Source: a virus. Taken from it: DNA of 37,202 nt. The notes below the pieces were generated by a model. It was not told the DNA's origin. It saw only the letters and a program-made list of their open reading frames with translations, and did not search any database. Shown here in pieces: positions 6,947 through 13,275 of this stretch. The DNA lies in the IMG/VR virus record IMGVR_UViG_3300042549_006321, positions 1 to 37,202 of that record; one strand, 5' to 3'. Position 1 is the stretch's first letter, and each line of letters begins with the position of its first letter. Made by a program: the position numbers and the translations under genes.

Positions 6947-7107
6947 GCTTCACCGCGCAGGGCTGCATGAACGAGCGACCGTTTAGCCGCGAGAAGATGC
7001 TTCACCGGCTGGTGATGGCGGCGGGCGTCTTCGATCTGGCGGTCAATGGGACGGGTCAGCTTGCGGAAGCGCCACGAAGCGACGGCCTGGTTGATGCGGC
7101 GGATCAT
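6943..7107 (-). CDS. 54-residue basic hypothetical protein
   Basis: A short gene between the ParB-like gene and the 36-residue membrane peptide, coupled to both by ATGA overlaps. It is strongly basic (MIRRINQAVASWRFRKLTRP, then HHQPVKHLLAAKRSLVH). No family recognised; a nucleic-acid-binding role would fit its charge but is not shown. Confidence 0.6.
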   Translation of the reverse strand: MIRRINQAVASWRFRKLTRPIDRQIEDARRHHQPVKHLLAAKRSLVHAALRGEA

Positions 7108-7886
7108 GCGGCCCCCCTGTCAAAGACGGGCGTGTCAACGCGGTCCATAAACTTGCGGCGGGCGTCGGCCCCTGCCCGGTTCCAGGCGGCCATGAGGGCG
7201 GCCAACTGGCGCTCCGTGGCCTCCAGATCGTTCAAGGGGTCGTCAGCGGTGCGGACCCGGCTAACCAGGCCACGGCTGGCGATCTCTGACAACTTGGCGG
7301 GTTGTTGGTCGCGGGGTGTGGCGGCCAGTTCGTCCAGCACCACGCCTTTATCCAGAGCGGTGCCGGCGACCTCGGCCATAACCTCGGGGGCGATGTTCTT
7401 TCCCCGGCGAAGGTCGCGGCGAACGGTGCGCTCATCGACGCCAAGGGAAGCGGCGGCTTGTGCAGAGTATCCGGACAATTTGTCCGAATTCTTTTTCGGC
7501 TGACCCGGCCCCGCCGACACCAGCCCCTTCCGCTTAAGGATTTCCTCGCGGCGGACGTGGTGTTCGGCCCGTTGCGCGTCCGACAGTTCCGACCGCGCGA
7601 AGTTCTCGTCTATCTCCCAGAGCGCCGCGTCGTCTTCGTCACCGTCCATCACGAAGGCGTCGATGTAGTCCTGGCCGCTCGCCTTCATGGCTTCCAGCCG
7701 GTGAGCACCCGCGATTAGCCGATAGGAGACCTCGCCATCGCCATCGACAGCCATCGTCACGGTGACCGGGGTCCGAAGCCCGATCTCCGCGATGGATGCG
7801 GCAAGGGCCGACACGCGGGCGGCATCGACCGCACGAAGGCGGTCTCCGCACTGGATGTCATGGATGAGAATGCCTTCGGTCTTCAT
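7104..7886 (-). CDS. ParB/Spo0J-like DNA-binding protein
   Basis: A 260-residue protein with a ParB N-terminal domain: LAASIAEIGLRTPVTV (about 28-43), YRLIAGAHRLEAMKA (about 55-69) with the GxHR box, and ENFARSELS (about 94-102). A predicted HTH follows (about 138-165, SAQAAASLGVDERTVRRDL). No ParA gene is present anywhere in the window, so plasmid-type partition is unlikely; such orphan ParB proteins in phages are thought to be regulators or replication accessories. Its ATG overlaps the DGQHR gene by four bases. Confidence 0.85.
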   Translation of the reverse strand: MKTEGILIHDIQCGDRLRAVDAARVSALAASIAEIGLRTPVTVTMAVDGDGEVSYRLIAGAHRLEAMKASGQDYIDAFVMDGDEDDAALWEIDENFARSELSDAQRAEHHVRREEILKRKGLVSAGPGQPKKNSDKLSGYSAQAAASLGVDERTVRRDLRRGKNIAPEVMAEVAGTALDKGVVLDELAATPRDQQPAKLSEIASRGLVSRVRTADDPLNDLEATERQLAALMAAWNRAGADARRKFMDRVDTPVFDRGAA

Positions 7887-8803
7887 CCGCGCACCGCCAC
7901 AGGGAAGGCCTCGGGGGCGCCTTTAGGGCGGTAAGTCACCGGCCCCAACTTGCCTCTTGCGAAAATGTTGAAGGCCTTGACGTAGAGGGCGGCCTGGGTG
8001 TCGCGGAACAGAGCGCTTCCCCGCGCGCCCTTGTTGCTTTCGTAAATGTCACGCAGCCGCTTCTCCGGCGAAGACTTGTCGGGGATGCCAACGCCGGTTG
8101 ACACCGCTTCGATGAACGCCTTGGCCTTCGTGGGGTTCGCTTCTGCACAGAGGCCGTGCGCCCCGGCGATATAGCCAACCGACAGGCGCATCCGGCGGGC
8201 GTAGGCTTGAACGGCGGCGATGTGTTCCTTGCCGTCCGGGTACATCTGGAAGGCGTCGCGGATTTCGTCGGGGGTCGTCTGGAACGAGAAGTTCCGCCCG
8301 GCGGCGAGGCTGAAGCGAAACTGAAGGTAGGTCGCCAAGACGTTCGCGTCGGTTAGGCTGGGTTCAATCAGCTTGAGCACGTCACCGGGAGACCGGGCTG
8401 CGCCTTGATCCAGGGTGCAACGGGTGTCGCGTTCAACGCCGAAGGCGATTTGAACAGGGATAGCTACATCCGCTTCGATGCAGGCGAGGCAACGGTGTTG
8501 CCCGTCGTTGAGTTGGCCGTTCGACGCCACGACCAGGGTGGAGCCGTTCAGCATCCACTCGCCCCGCCGCATCATCGCGGCATAGGCAGAAACCCCGCGC
8601 GTTCCCCGGGTGGTGAGCCGAACCGTGCGGTTATCTTCGTTGGCCGCCAGGAGCAGCCGCGCCAGTTCCGGCGTCAGCGTGGTCGTAACGGTGAAGACCT
8701 CGCCACGCCCCCGCGCCAGCCATTGTTGAAGCTGCTGCGCCACCGAAACCGGCGGGCTGGCGATGCTCGCCTGTACCTTGCTAAAGAGCGGAATTGCAGT
8801 CAT
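7883..8803 (-). CDS. DGQHR-motif ParB-superfamily-like protein
   Basis: A 306-residue protein carrying LNDGQHRCLACIEADV (about 98-113). The DGQHR box with the following VxxAFGVERDTRCTLDQG segment is found in a large group of phage proteins related in fold to ParB/Srx domains and in DndB-type proteins. No enzymatic role is established for this group. It sits immediately before the ParB-like gene and overlaps it, so the two may be functionally paired. Upstream lies a rightward terminator and a divergent-style gap of about 50 bases. Confidence 0.65.
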   Translation of the reverse strand: MTAIPLFSKVQASIASPPVSVAQQLQQWLARGRGEVFTVTTTLTPELARLLLAANEDNRTVRLTTRGTRGVSAYAAMMRRGEWMLNGSTLVVASNGQLNDGQHRCLACIEADVAIPVQIAFGVERDTRCTLDQGAARSPGDVLKLIEPSLTDANVLATYLQFRFSLAAGRNFSFQTTPDEIRDAFQMYPDGKEHIAAVQAYARRMRLSVGYIAGAHGLCAEANPTKAKAFIEAVSTGVGIPDKSSPEKRLRDIYESNKGARGSALFRDTQAALYVKAFNIFARGKLGPVTYRPKGAPEAFPVAVRG

Positions 8804-8847
8804 ATTCAGCGTGTCCTTGTTGCTGATTTGCCCGTCTGGGCTGGAAG

Positions 8848-8875
8848 CCCCGCCGCTACGAACGGCGGGGTTTTT
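8848..8875 (+). terminator. Intrinsic terminator, rightward
   Basis: A perfect 8-bp stem CCCCGCCG/CGGCGGGG (8848-8855 and 8863-8870) with a 7-base loop is followed by TTTTT (8871-8875). It reads as a terminator only for plus-strand transcription, although the flanking genes are leftward, so it would block antisense transcription entering the region. It overlaps the last codons of the small gene at 8856-9059. Confidence 0.7.
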
Positions 8876-9059
8876 CGTTGGCGGCGCCCTTTCGAGCGAG
8901 CTGGCCGATTGCGTAAGAGGTCAGGCCCTGGCCCACGTCAGCCAGCCCGATCCCGGTGTTGGTCAGCAGGTCGCCGATCCCCCAGAGCGTCAGGGTCCAG
9001 GGACTGTGAAGCCATCGCTTCACGGCGCGTCCGAAGCTGAACAAGTTTCTGGCTGGCAT
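8856..9059 (-). CDS. Small hypothetical protein overlapping the upstream HTH gene
   Basis: A 67-residue frame starting at 9059 behind an AGAGGG ribosome site. The middle (SPWTLTLWGIGDLLTNTGIG) is hydrophobic and may touch the membrane; the ends are basic. It overlaps the HTH gene by 122 bases in a different frame, which is long for this compact genome. No family recognised. Confidence 0.5.
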   Translation of the reverse strand: MPARNLFSFGRAVKRWLHSPWTLTLWGIGDLLTNTGIGLADVGQGLTSYAIGQLARKGAANEKPRRS

Positions 9060-9378
9060 CCGCCGCCCTCTCGATGATCTGTTGAAGTTGGCGTTCCTCG
9101 AACTGCGAGTAGGTCTCGCCAGTGAGGGCCGCGCCGAGGCAGGCGAGAAGGTCCCAGCCCTCTGCCGTGATTGCCTTCGTCAAGGTGCGCTCTGAAGCGT
9201 GCCCCTTGAGGACGTTGGCAGCCGTCGCCGGGTCGATGTCCCAACGGCGGGCAATGTGTTTGGCGGTGTCGCGCGGGTAGCGCTGACGGACCAGCTCGGC
9301 CAAAGCCTCGCCAATCGAAAAGCCGAAGAGTTGCTTACGCACGGGCAGGAAGTCCCCAATCTGGTGTGTCAAGGTCAT
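8938..9378 (-). CDS. HTH-type regulatory protein, first gene of the leftward early operon
   Basis: A 146-residue protein. Residues about 36-75 (RDTAKHIARRWDIDPATAAN, then VLKGHASERTLTKAI) look like a lambda-repressor-type HTH, and the following LLACLGAALTGETYSQFEER helix is typical of small phage regulators. The last 40 residues overlap the next gene in another frame. It heads the run of leftward early genes, but no clear promoter is visible in the 29 bases before the oppositely oriented gene at 9408, so transcription may come from the immunity region. Confidence 0.65.
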   Translation of the reverse strand: MTLTHQIGDFLPVRKQLFGFSIGEALAELVRQRYPRDTAKHIARRWDIDPATAANVLKGHASERTLTKAITAEGWDLLACLGAALTGETYSQFEERQLQQIIERAADASQKLVQLRTRREAMASQSLDPDALGDRRPADQHRDRAG

Positions 9379-9407
9379 GACGTCACCGATTGAGAGAGGG
9401 CTTCCCG

Positions 9408-9587
9408 ATGCAGACCGCCGACCCGACCTTTACGATGGGCCTGCGGCTGCTTCTGGCGGCTCGCCGGATTGAGACTTGCGAAGACGACTACGCTCGGGAG
9501 CGCCTGCAAGCGCTGGCCGAGGTCTACAGAGAACGCGGAACACGCATGGCGTGCGGGGCTGCAACCCCGGCGCTGCACTCGTTTTAG
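9408..9587 (+). CDS. Small hypothetical protein
   Basis: A 59-residue frame beginning MQTADPTFTMGLRLLLAARR, with a GAGAGAGGG ribosome site before the ATG at 9408. Third codon positions are GC-rich as in the accepted genes. It is mostly helical with a charged middle (EDDYARERLQALAEVYRERG). Function unknown. It is oriented against the leftward early operon. Confidence 0.55.
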   Translation: MQTADPTFTMGLRLLLAARRIETCEDDYARERLQALAEVYRERGTRMACGAATPALHSF

Positions 9588-9632
9588 CGCGGCAGATTGT
9601 CGCGAAAAGTAACCATAAATAGATTCCCCAAA

Positions 9633-9655
9633 ACGGGCGGCCCCGTGCTTTTTTT
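9633..9655. terminator. Bidirectional hairpin terminator
   Basis: ACGGG/CCCGT (9633-9637 and 9642-9646) with a 4-base loop is followed by seven T (9649-9655) on the plus strand and preceded by AAAA, which gives a short U run on the minus strand. Just upstream a TTGTCG (9597-9602) and TAGATT (9620-9625) pair with a 17-base spacer could be a rightward promoter, but its transcript would meet the hairpin at once. Nothing else is visible between 9588 and 9684. Confidence 0.5.
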
Positions 9656-9684
9656 CGCGCACAGGGTGTTTTTGAGGGGGATCA

Positions 9685-9945
9685 ATGTTGCAGATACCAA
9701 GGCCAGCGATTGCGCTGGTGCTCGCCGACTTGCGCGCCCGGTTCGGAACGCGAACCGGCAAATGCTCAAGGCACTTACGAGAAATGGAAGCACTGTTGAG
9801 CGAACCACGCTCGCAGCGTGTCGTCGTCCTGCGGCAAGGGTCAGCCGGGACGGCAATGGCCTTGCAGGAAGCGCGGGGCGCCATCAGCGCGTTATGCGCT
9901 GTCTGTGGCGAACGCTCCCGGTGCAAGGCCCCGATCATCGGCTAG
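9685..9945 (+). CDS. Hypothetical protein with C-terminal cysteines
   Basis: An 86-residue frame behind a strong GAGGGGGA ribosome site at 9685. The C-terminus has CAVCGERSRCKAP, a small cysteine cluster that could bind metal. Codon usage is less GC-biased than in the neighbours (TTA, AGG, ATA occur), as often seen for recently acquired genes. Its end overlaps the end of the convergent Cro-like gene by four bases. Confidence 0.5.
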   Translation: MLQIPRPAIALVLADLRARFGTRTGKCSRHLREMEALLSEPRSQRVVVLRQGSAGTAMALQEARGAISALCAVCGERSRCKAPIIG

Positions 9946-10175
9946 GCCGCCTGCTTGACGGCGTGACGACCGAGCGCGCGGATTTCCGCAGGGCTGGCGT
10001 CAGCGATAGGCCCCAGCTTCACCTTGTGGCGCTCGTACAGGGCAATCGCCTTGCCGAGAGACAGGGGCCGGTCGCCGTTACGAACGCGGGTGATGTAGGC
10101 GCGACCACAACCGAGTTCGCGGGCGAGGCTCGCCGCGCTGATCTGGTTGTCGTCCATCCATTCGGTGAGTGTCAT
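9942..10175 (-). CDS. Cro-like regulator (YdaS-type HTH)
   Basis: A 77-residue HTH protein: MTLTEWMDDNQISAASLARE, then LGCGRAYITRVRNGDRPLSL, then KAIALYERHKV. The order of helices and the RxxNGxRPLS ending match small Cro/YdaS-like repressors. It is transcribed divergently from the XRE repressor at 10270, with a 94-base control region between them that holds operator site O1. This is the arrangement of a phage cI/cro pair, and this protein would take the cro position. Confidence 0.8.
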   Translation of the reverse strand: MTLTEWMDDNQISAASLARELGCGRAYITRVRNGDRPLSLGKAIALYERHKVKLGPIADASPAEIRALGRHAVKQAA

Positions 10176-10184
10176 GCCGAGTAA

Positions 10185-10201
10185 GTTGCCATATGGGCAA
10201 C
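10185..10201. promoter_or_regulatory. Operator O1 (17-bp inverted repeat)
   Basis: GTTGCC-ATATG-GGCAAC, a perfect 6-bp inverted repeat with a 5-base centre, lies between the divergent cro-like and repressor genes. The same 17-bp pattern recurs at 10792 and 10827. Two GTTTCC half-sites occur at 10219-10224 and 10243-10248. A GATAAT at 10213-10218 could be the repressor gene's -10, and CGTCAA (10207-10212) read leftward is TTGACG, a possible -35 for the cro-like gene. Confidence 0.65.
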
Positions 10202-10269
10202 CGCTTCGTCAAGATAATGTTTCCCCTGCGGCTCTCACGCCGGTTTCCTATCTGTGCGACCCTTTGAAC

Positions 10270-10569
10270 ATGGCGAAGCAGCGGCACTTCATACGCGAAT
10301 GGCGGCAGGCCAAGGGCCTCACCCAAGAGCAGCTCGCCGAACGCATCGGCATTACAAAGAGCTACCTGTCGAAGATCGAGACCGGCAAAAAGCGCTACGA
10401 CCAGCCGTTTCTAGAGGCGACGGCTGAGGCGTTGAGCTGTGAGCCGGCAGACCTCATCGTCCGCAACCCGGAAGATCCCGAAGGTATCTGGAGCATATGG
10501 GATAACCTGGACAGCACGGCCCGTGCTCAGGTGGTCGCCATCGCCAAGACGTTCCGCAAGGCAGGCTAG
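10270..10569 (+). CDS. XRE-family repressor (CI-like)
   Basis: A 99-residue protein beginning MAKQRHFIREWRQAKGLTQE with a complete HTH_3 domain: LTQEQLAERIGITKSYLSKI followed by ETGKKRYDQPFLEATAEAL. The C-terminal tail (GIWSIWDNLDSTARAQVVAI) resembles short alphaproteobacterial phage repressors and lacks a LexA/CI autocleavage domain, so induction, if any, is not by RecA-type self-cleavage. The ATG at 10270 fits the family start. Divergent from the cro-like gene with operator O1 between; O2 and O3 lie beyond its 3' end before the rightward operon. Confidence 0.85.
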   Translation: MAKQRHFIREWRQAKGLTQEQLAERIGITKSYLSKIETGKKRYDQPFLEATAEALSCEPADLIVRNPEDPEGIWSIWDNLDSTARAQVVAIAKTFRKAG

Positions 10570-10727
10570 GCGCCGTCGTTCGGCCTTTCGTTGCCGACCT
10601 GGCCGTCAAGCGGGTGTCGCCAGCCACAGCGGACGCATGACCGCTGATATGGCCCCGTCTCGTCGCTCTCCGTCCACTCATCGTGACCGAATAGCCAGCA
10701 GATCAGCTTGTCTATGATACCCCTCAT
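10566..10727 (-). CDS. 53-residue zinc-ribbon-like small protein
   Basis: A short leftward gene between the repressor and operators O2/O3. The product starts MRGIIDKLICWLFGHDEWTE and contains RSCVRCGWRHPL, a CxxC knuckle preceded by Cys10, in the style of many small phage proteins beginning with a hydrophobic CWLFGH segment. A leftward promoter may use TTGGGA (10795-10800) and TACAAA (10773-10778) with a 16-base spacer, and its -35 is overlapped by operator O2. Its stop overlaps the repressor stop by four bases. Confidence 0.6.
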   Translation of the reverse strand: MRGIIDKLICWLFGHDEWTESDETGPYQRSCVRCGWRHPLDGQVGNERPNDGA

Positions 10728-10791
10728 GCGCGCACCCTAGACGAGACTTCACCGGAAAGGCAACCAGCGACTTTTGTAAGCCGGGATTAAA

Positions 10792-10843
10792 GTTTCCCAA
10801 GTGGCAACTTTCTTGTTGCGCGTTCGGTTTCCATATGGTCAAC
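10792..10843. promoter_or_regulatory. Operators O2 and O3 before the rightward early operon
   Basis: O2 (10792-10808) is GTTTCCCAAGTGGCAAC and O3 (10827-10843) is GTTTCCATATGGTCAAC. Both share the frame of O1, with the consensus GTTKCC-N5-GKMAAC, and O3 and O1 share the CCATATGG core. They are 35 bases apart and lie just before the first rightward gene at 10871, so repressor binding would silence this operon and the leftward gene at 10566-10727. The rightward promoter itself is weak by eye (possibly TTGTTG at 10813 and TATGGT at 10834). Confidence 0.65.
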
Positions 10844-10870
10844 TCTCCTCACACCAGAGGACACGCACCC

Positions 10871-11164
10871 ATGGCCACCACCGCCAAGTTCAGCTTCGAA
10901 ATCGAAGTCACCTGTGAGGTCGATAGCGACGGTCACGCCATCGTCCAGCGCATCGACGCCGTCACCGGCTATCGCGACCGCCAGTGGCTGACGACCCTTC
11001 TCGCCACCGAGCCGCAGATCAGCGCCGAACTCGACGCCGCCATCTGCAAGGCCTTCGCTGATCAGATCGCGGACGCTGCGGCTGAGGAAGACACCGAAGC
11101 CGCCGACCGTGCGGACGAAGCGCGCGAACAACGCCGCGACGACGAACTGATGGGGGTGCGGTGA
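10871..11164 (+). CDS. Hypothetical protein, first gene of the rightward operon
   Basis: A 97-residue protein starting MATTAKFSFEIEVTCEVDSD. The ATG at 10871 follows an AGAGGA site; an in-frame upstream ATG at 10835 lies inside operator O3 and is rejected. The second half is a very acidic, alanine-rich helix (DAAAEEDTEAADRADEAREQ). As the first gene under the O2/O3-controlled promoter it is probably expressed very early. No family recognised. Confidence 0.7.
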   Translation: MATTAKFSFEIEVTCEVDSDGHAIVQRIDAVTGYRDRQWLTTLLATEPQISAELDAAICKAFADQIADAAAEEDTEAADRADEAREQRRDDELMGVR

Positions 11165-11385
11165 TGAGCGGCACCCTCGCCCAGTACGACGACCTCTGCG
11201 AAGCCCTTGAGGCTTACGAGGCCGCGCCCTGCCCCTCGCAAGGATGGAAGCCCCGCTTCGGTCGCCTCGTTCTCTGCGCCTTTCGCTGTGGGAAGCCCGA
11301 TGGGGTTGCGACCCTTCCATGGGCTCGCCAGCGGGTCGCCACCTACACCAACCCCGTCAGCTTTTCGATCAGGAGGGCGGCATGA
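11164..11385 (+). CDS. Hypothetical protein
   Basis: A 73-residue protein whose ATG overlaps the previous stop (TGATG). It begins MSGTLAQYDDLCEALEAYEA with a short acidic helix and continues into a basic, hydrophobic region (KPRFGRLVLCAFRCGKPDG). Three cysteines are present without a clear metal motif. Its stop overlaps the next start as ATGA. Function unknown. Confidence 0.6.
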   Translation: MSGTLAQYDDLCEALEAYEAAPCPSQGWKPRFGRLVLCAFRCGKPDGVATLPWARQRVATYTNPVSFSIRRAA

Positions 11386-11531
11386 CCGACCGCGAACAAT
11401 TCACCTGGCCTCCCCGTGCGCCGATCTCGTTCGTCCGCCCACGCCGTCACCGCTGGACCATCTGGCACAGCATAGCAGCTTGGGCCGGGTTCTGGCTCAT
11501 CGTTGGCCTGTACCTGGGGCTGGCGCTGTGA
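11382..11531 (+). CDS. 49-residue membrane protein
   Basis: A short gene coupled at both ends (ATGA upstream, TGATG downstream). The N-terminal half is basic (FVRPRRHRW), and the C-terminal half is a single transmembrane helix (IAAWAGFWLIVGLYLGLAL), predicting an N-in orientation. Its early position would suit a host-membrane effector such as superinfection exclusion, but no motif supports that. Confidence 0.6.
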   Translation: MTDREQFTWPPRAPISFVRPRRHRWTIWHSIAAWAGFWLIVGLYLGLAL

Positions 11532-11728
11532 TGGAAACCGTCAGCCTCCCGATCTTCCGCCTTGTGGACGGAACGCCCCTCTTCGACCGCGAGCCCGCGA
11601 CCGTTGAGCGCCTCCCCAACATCCGACGCAGCCGTGACTTTCACGCGCTGTTTCTCCCCTCCCCCGTCGCCGCGATGGTCGTTGACTACGCCGACAGGGT
11701 GATCGCCGAACTGGAGCAGTCACAGTGA
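11531..11728 (+). CDS. Hypothetical protein
   Basis: A 65-residue protein beginning METVSLPIFRLVDGTPLFDR, with an ATG at 11531 that overlaps the previous TGA. The C-terminal part is an acidic helix (VVDYADRVIAELEQSQ). It overlaps the Rad52 start as GTGA. No family recognised. Confidence 0.6.
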   Translation: METVSLPIFRLVDGTPLFDREPATVERLPNIRRSRDFHALFLPSPVAAMVVDYADRVIAELEQSQ

Positions 11729-12405
11729 CCGACCTCAACACCATGTTTGAACGCCTTGCCGAGCCCTTCCCCGCCGACGCCGTGTCGTGGCGTGTCGGCT
11801 CCACCACGCAGGACAAGTCCAAGGGCATGGCGCTGGCCTACCTTGACGCCCGCGACGTGATGGACCGGCTGGATCTGGTCTGCGGCCCGGCGGGCTGGGA
11901 ACGGCGTCACCCGCACGTCGGCGGAACCACTACCTGTGAAATCGCCATCTGGGCTGAAGGTCGCGGCTGGATCGTCAAGAGCGACGGCGCCGGCGATACC
12001 CAGGTCGAAGCCGAAAAGGGCAGTCTCTCGGATGCGTTCAAGAGGGCTGCGGTCAACTGGGGCATCGGTCGATACCTCTACGGCCTGCCGAGCCCGTGGG
12101 TCGAGCTTGAAGCCGCCGGGCGGGGCCAGAAGATCAAGGCCAGCGAGTACGCCAAACTTCGGCAGGTTCTGTCCAACTACTCGGGCGTGTCGCTGAAGTC
12201 GGCGGCGCAGGCGAAGAAGGATCAGGACTTCGAGTTCTTCAAGGCGAAGATCGACGCCGCGACGGACATGGAGCAACTCGGCGGGGTGGGCCGCGAGATC
12301 AAAGCCGCCCTCCCCATGCTTCCCGCCCAACACCGCGAGCCGTTGCAGGACGCCTACGGCATGAAGCGCGACGAGCTGGTCGAAGCGCAAAGGCAAGCCG
12401 CGTGA
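11725..12405 (+). CDS. Rad52-family single-strand annealing protein
   Basis: A 226-residue Rad52/Rad22-type recombinase (single-strand annealing protein). Characteristic segments are YLDARDVMDRLDLVCGPAGW (about 39-58), the strand CEIAIWAEGRGW, and the GDTQVEAEKGSLSDAFKRAA block (about 90-109) followed by VNWGIGRYLYGLPSPWVEL. It would bind single-stranded DNA and anneal complementary strands during phage recombination. The start is GTG in a GTGA overlap. No partner exonuclease (Exo/RecE type) is seen nearby; the NinB-type mediator is encoded two genes on. Confidence 0.9.
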   Translation: MTDLNTMFERLAEPFPADAVSWRVGSTTQDKSKGMALAYLDARDVMDRLDLVCGPAGWERRHPHVGGTTTCEIAIWAEGRGWIVKSDGAGDTQVEAEKGSLSDAFKRAAVNWGIGRYLYGLPSPWVELEAAGRGQKIKASEYAKLRQVLSNYSGVSLKSAAQAKKDQDFEFFKAKIDAATDMEQLGGVGREIKAALPMLPAQHREPLQDAYGMKRDELVEAQRQAA

Positions 12406-12545
12406 CCCGTGAAGCTCCCAGACACCCCGGACGTTCTTTGGGCACGCGCGCTCTGTCGCAAGGTGCTGAGGGAATGGCCGGGGACAGAAATCACAGTGAG
12501 GGAAGGGGTGCGAAGCTTAACAAGCCGCCCCGCTTCATCCGATGA
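12402..12545 (+). CDS. Possible 47-residue coupling gene between rad52-like and ninB
   Basis: A frame with GTGA overlap to the Rad52 stop (12402-12405) and ATGA overlap to the NinB start (12542-12545). It encodes a basic peptide ending GAKLNKPPRFIR. A competing frame from GTG 12409 to 12618 begins plausibly but runs 77 bases into ninB. The double coupling favours the frame given here. If neither is real, this is a 136-base untranslated gap, unusual for the operon. Confidence 0.4.
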   Translation: MTREAPRHPGRSLGTRALSQGAEGMAGDRNHSEGRGAKLNKPPRFIR

Positions 12546-12946
12546 GCGAACGACACTTCCTGAAGCTGACCAAGAGCAACCGCCGCATCGCCGCCGGGTG
12601 GGTCGCCAAAGCCCCTGACGGCTGGATGCTGGAAGTCCGCGAGCCGAACCGCTCCGTTGAGCAGAACGCCGGGTTCTACGGCTTGCTCGACCAAGTGCTG
12701 AAGCAACGCCCCGTCCACAACGGCGTGCAGATGGATCAGGCGCTTTGGAAGGCCGTCTTTATGGACGCTTGGGGGGCTGAGGTTCGCTTCCTCCCCAAGC
12801 TGGAAGGCGACGGCATGTTCCCGGTCGGCCACCGATCCTCGCACCTGACCGTGGGTGAAATGCGGGATCTGATCACCTTCATTCTGGCCTGGTGCGCGAC
12901 CGCAGGGCTGACGATCACCCACTTTGACGAGAAGGAAGCGGCATGA
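12542..12946 (+). CDS. NinB/Orf-family recombination mediator
   Basis: A 134-residue protein of the NinB family (lambda Orf). Diagnostic parts are REPNRSVEQNAGFYGLLDQV (about 33-52), DQALWKAVFMDAWGAEVRF, LPKLEGDGMFPVGHRSSHLT and VGEMRDLITFILAWC. NinB binds SSB and single-stranded DNA and helps load annealing proteins, so it fits next to the Rad52-type protein. The ATG at 12542 has an ATGA overlap, and the gene overlaps the next by four bases. Confidence 0.88.
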   Translation: MSERHFLKLTKSNRRIAAGWVAKAPDGWMLEVREPNRSVEQNAGFYGLLDQVLKQRPVHNGVQMDQALWKAVFMDAWGAEVRFLPKLEGDGMFPVGHRSSHLTVGEMRDLITFILAWCATAGLTITHFDEKEAA

Positions 12947-13275
12947 CCGACCTTCCCGACCAGAACCCCACCAAGGGCCTAACGGGCGTCGGCTGGTATT
13001 TCAGCGCCTCGCACCGCGACGACGTTCGCAAGGCCCTCCACGGGCACAGTTACGAGGTGACGGCATGGTTTGACCACAGCCCGCCGCGTGACGCCATGGT
13101 CCTGCAAGCGAAGCTGCGGATGGTTCTGGAGGCGTTCGATCACAAGACGCTCCCCGACGAACTGACGCGAGCCGAGGCGATGGCGGGGGCGATCATGCAT
13201 CTGACTGAAGCGTGCGGCGTTGAGCTGGCGCGGCCCCTGGAGCGGCTCTATGCCAAGGTGGGGCGGTGCGGGTGA
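12943..13275 (+). CDS. QueD/PTPS-fold protein lacking the catalytic cysteine
   Basis: A 110-residue protein with the 6-pyruvoyl-tetrahydropterin synthase/QueD fold signature. The three zinc histidines are in SASHRDD (His24) and ALHGHSYEVTAWF (His33, His35), and the Asp-His pair is in EAFDHKTLP (66-67). The catalytic Cys of QueD, expected four residues before the HGH motif (position 29), is replaced by Arg. It therefore is unlikely to make carboxy-tetrahydropterin and may act on a later 7-deazaguanine intermediate. It directly overlaps the DpdA-like gene. FolE, QueE and QueC are absent, so any precursor would come from host queuosine synthesis. Confidence 0.75.
   Translation: MTDLPDQNPTKGLTGVGWYFSASHRDDVRKALHGHSYEVTAWFDHSPPRDAMVLQAKLRMVLEAFDHKTLPDELTRAEAMAGAIMHLTEACGVELARPLERLYAKVGRCG

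Noticed and set aside
9597-9625. Rightward promoter TTGTCG/TAGATT with 17-base spacer
   Set aside because: The spacing is good, but a terminator hairpin starts at the predicted transcript start, so a functional promoter for the 9685 gene is doubtful.
12409-12618. Frame from GTG 12409 beginning MKLPDTPDVLWARALCRK
   Set aside because: It begins plausibly but runs 77 bases into ninB; the alternative 12402-12545 frame has start/stop overlaps with both neighbours, so it was preferred, with low confidence.
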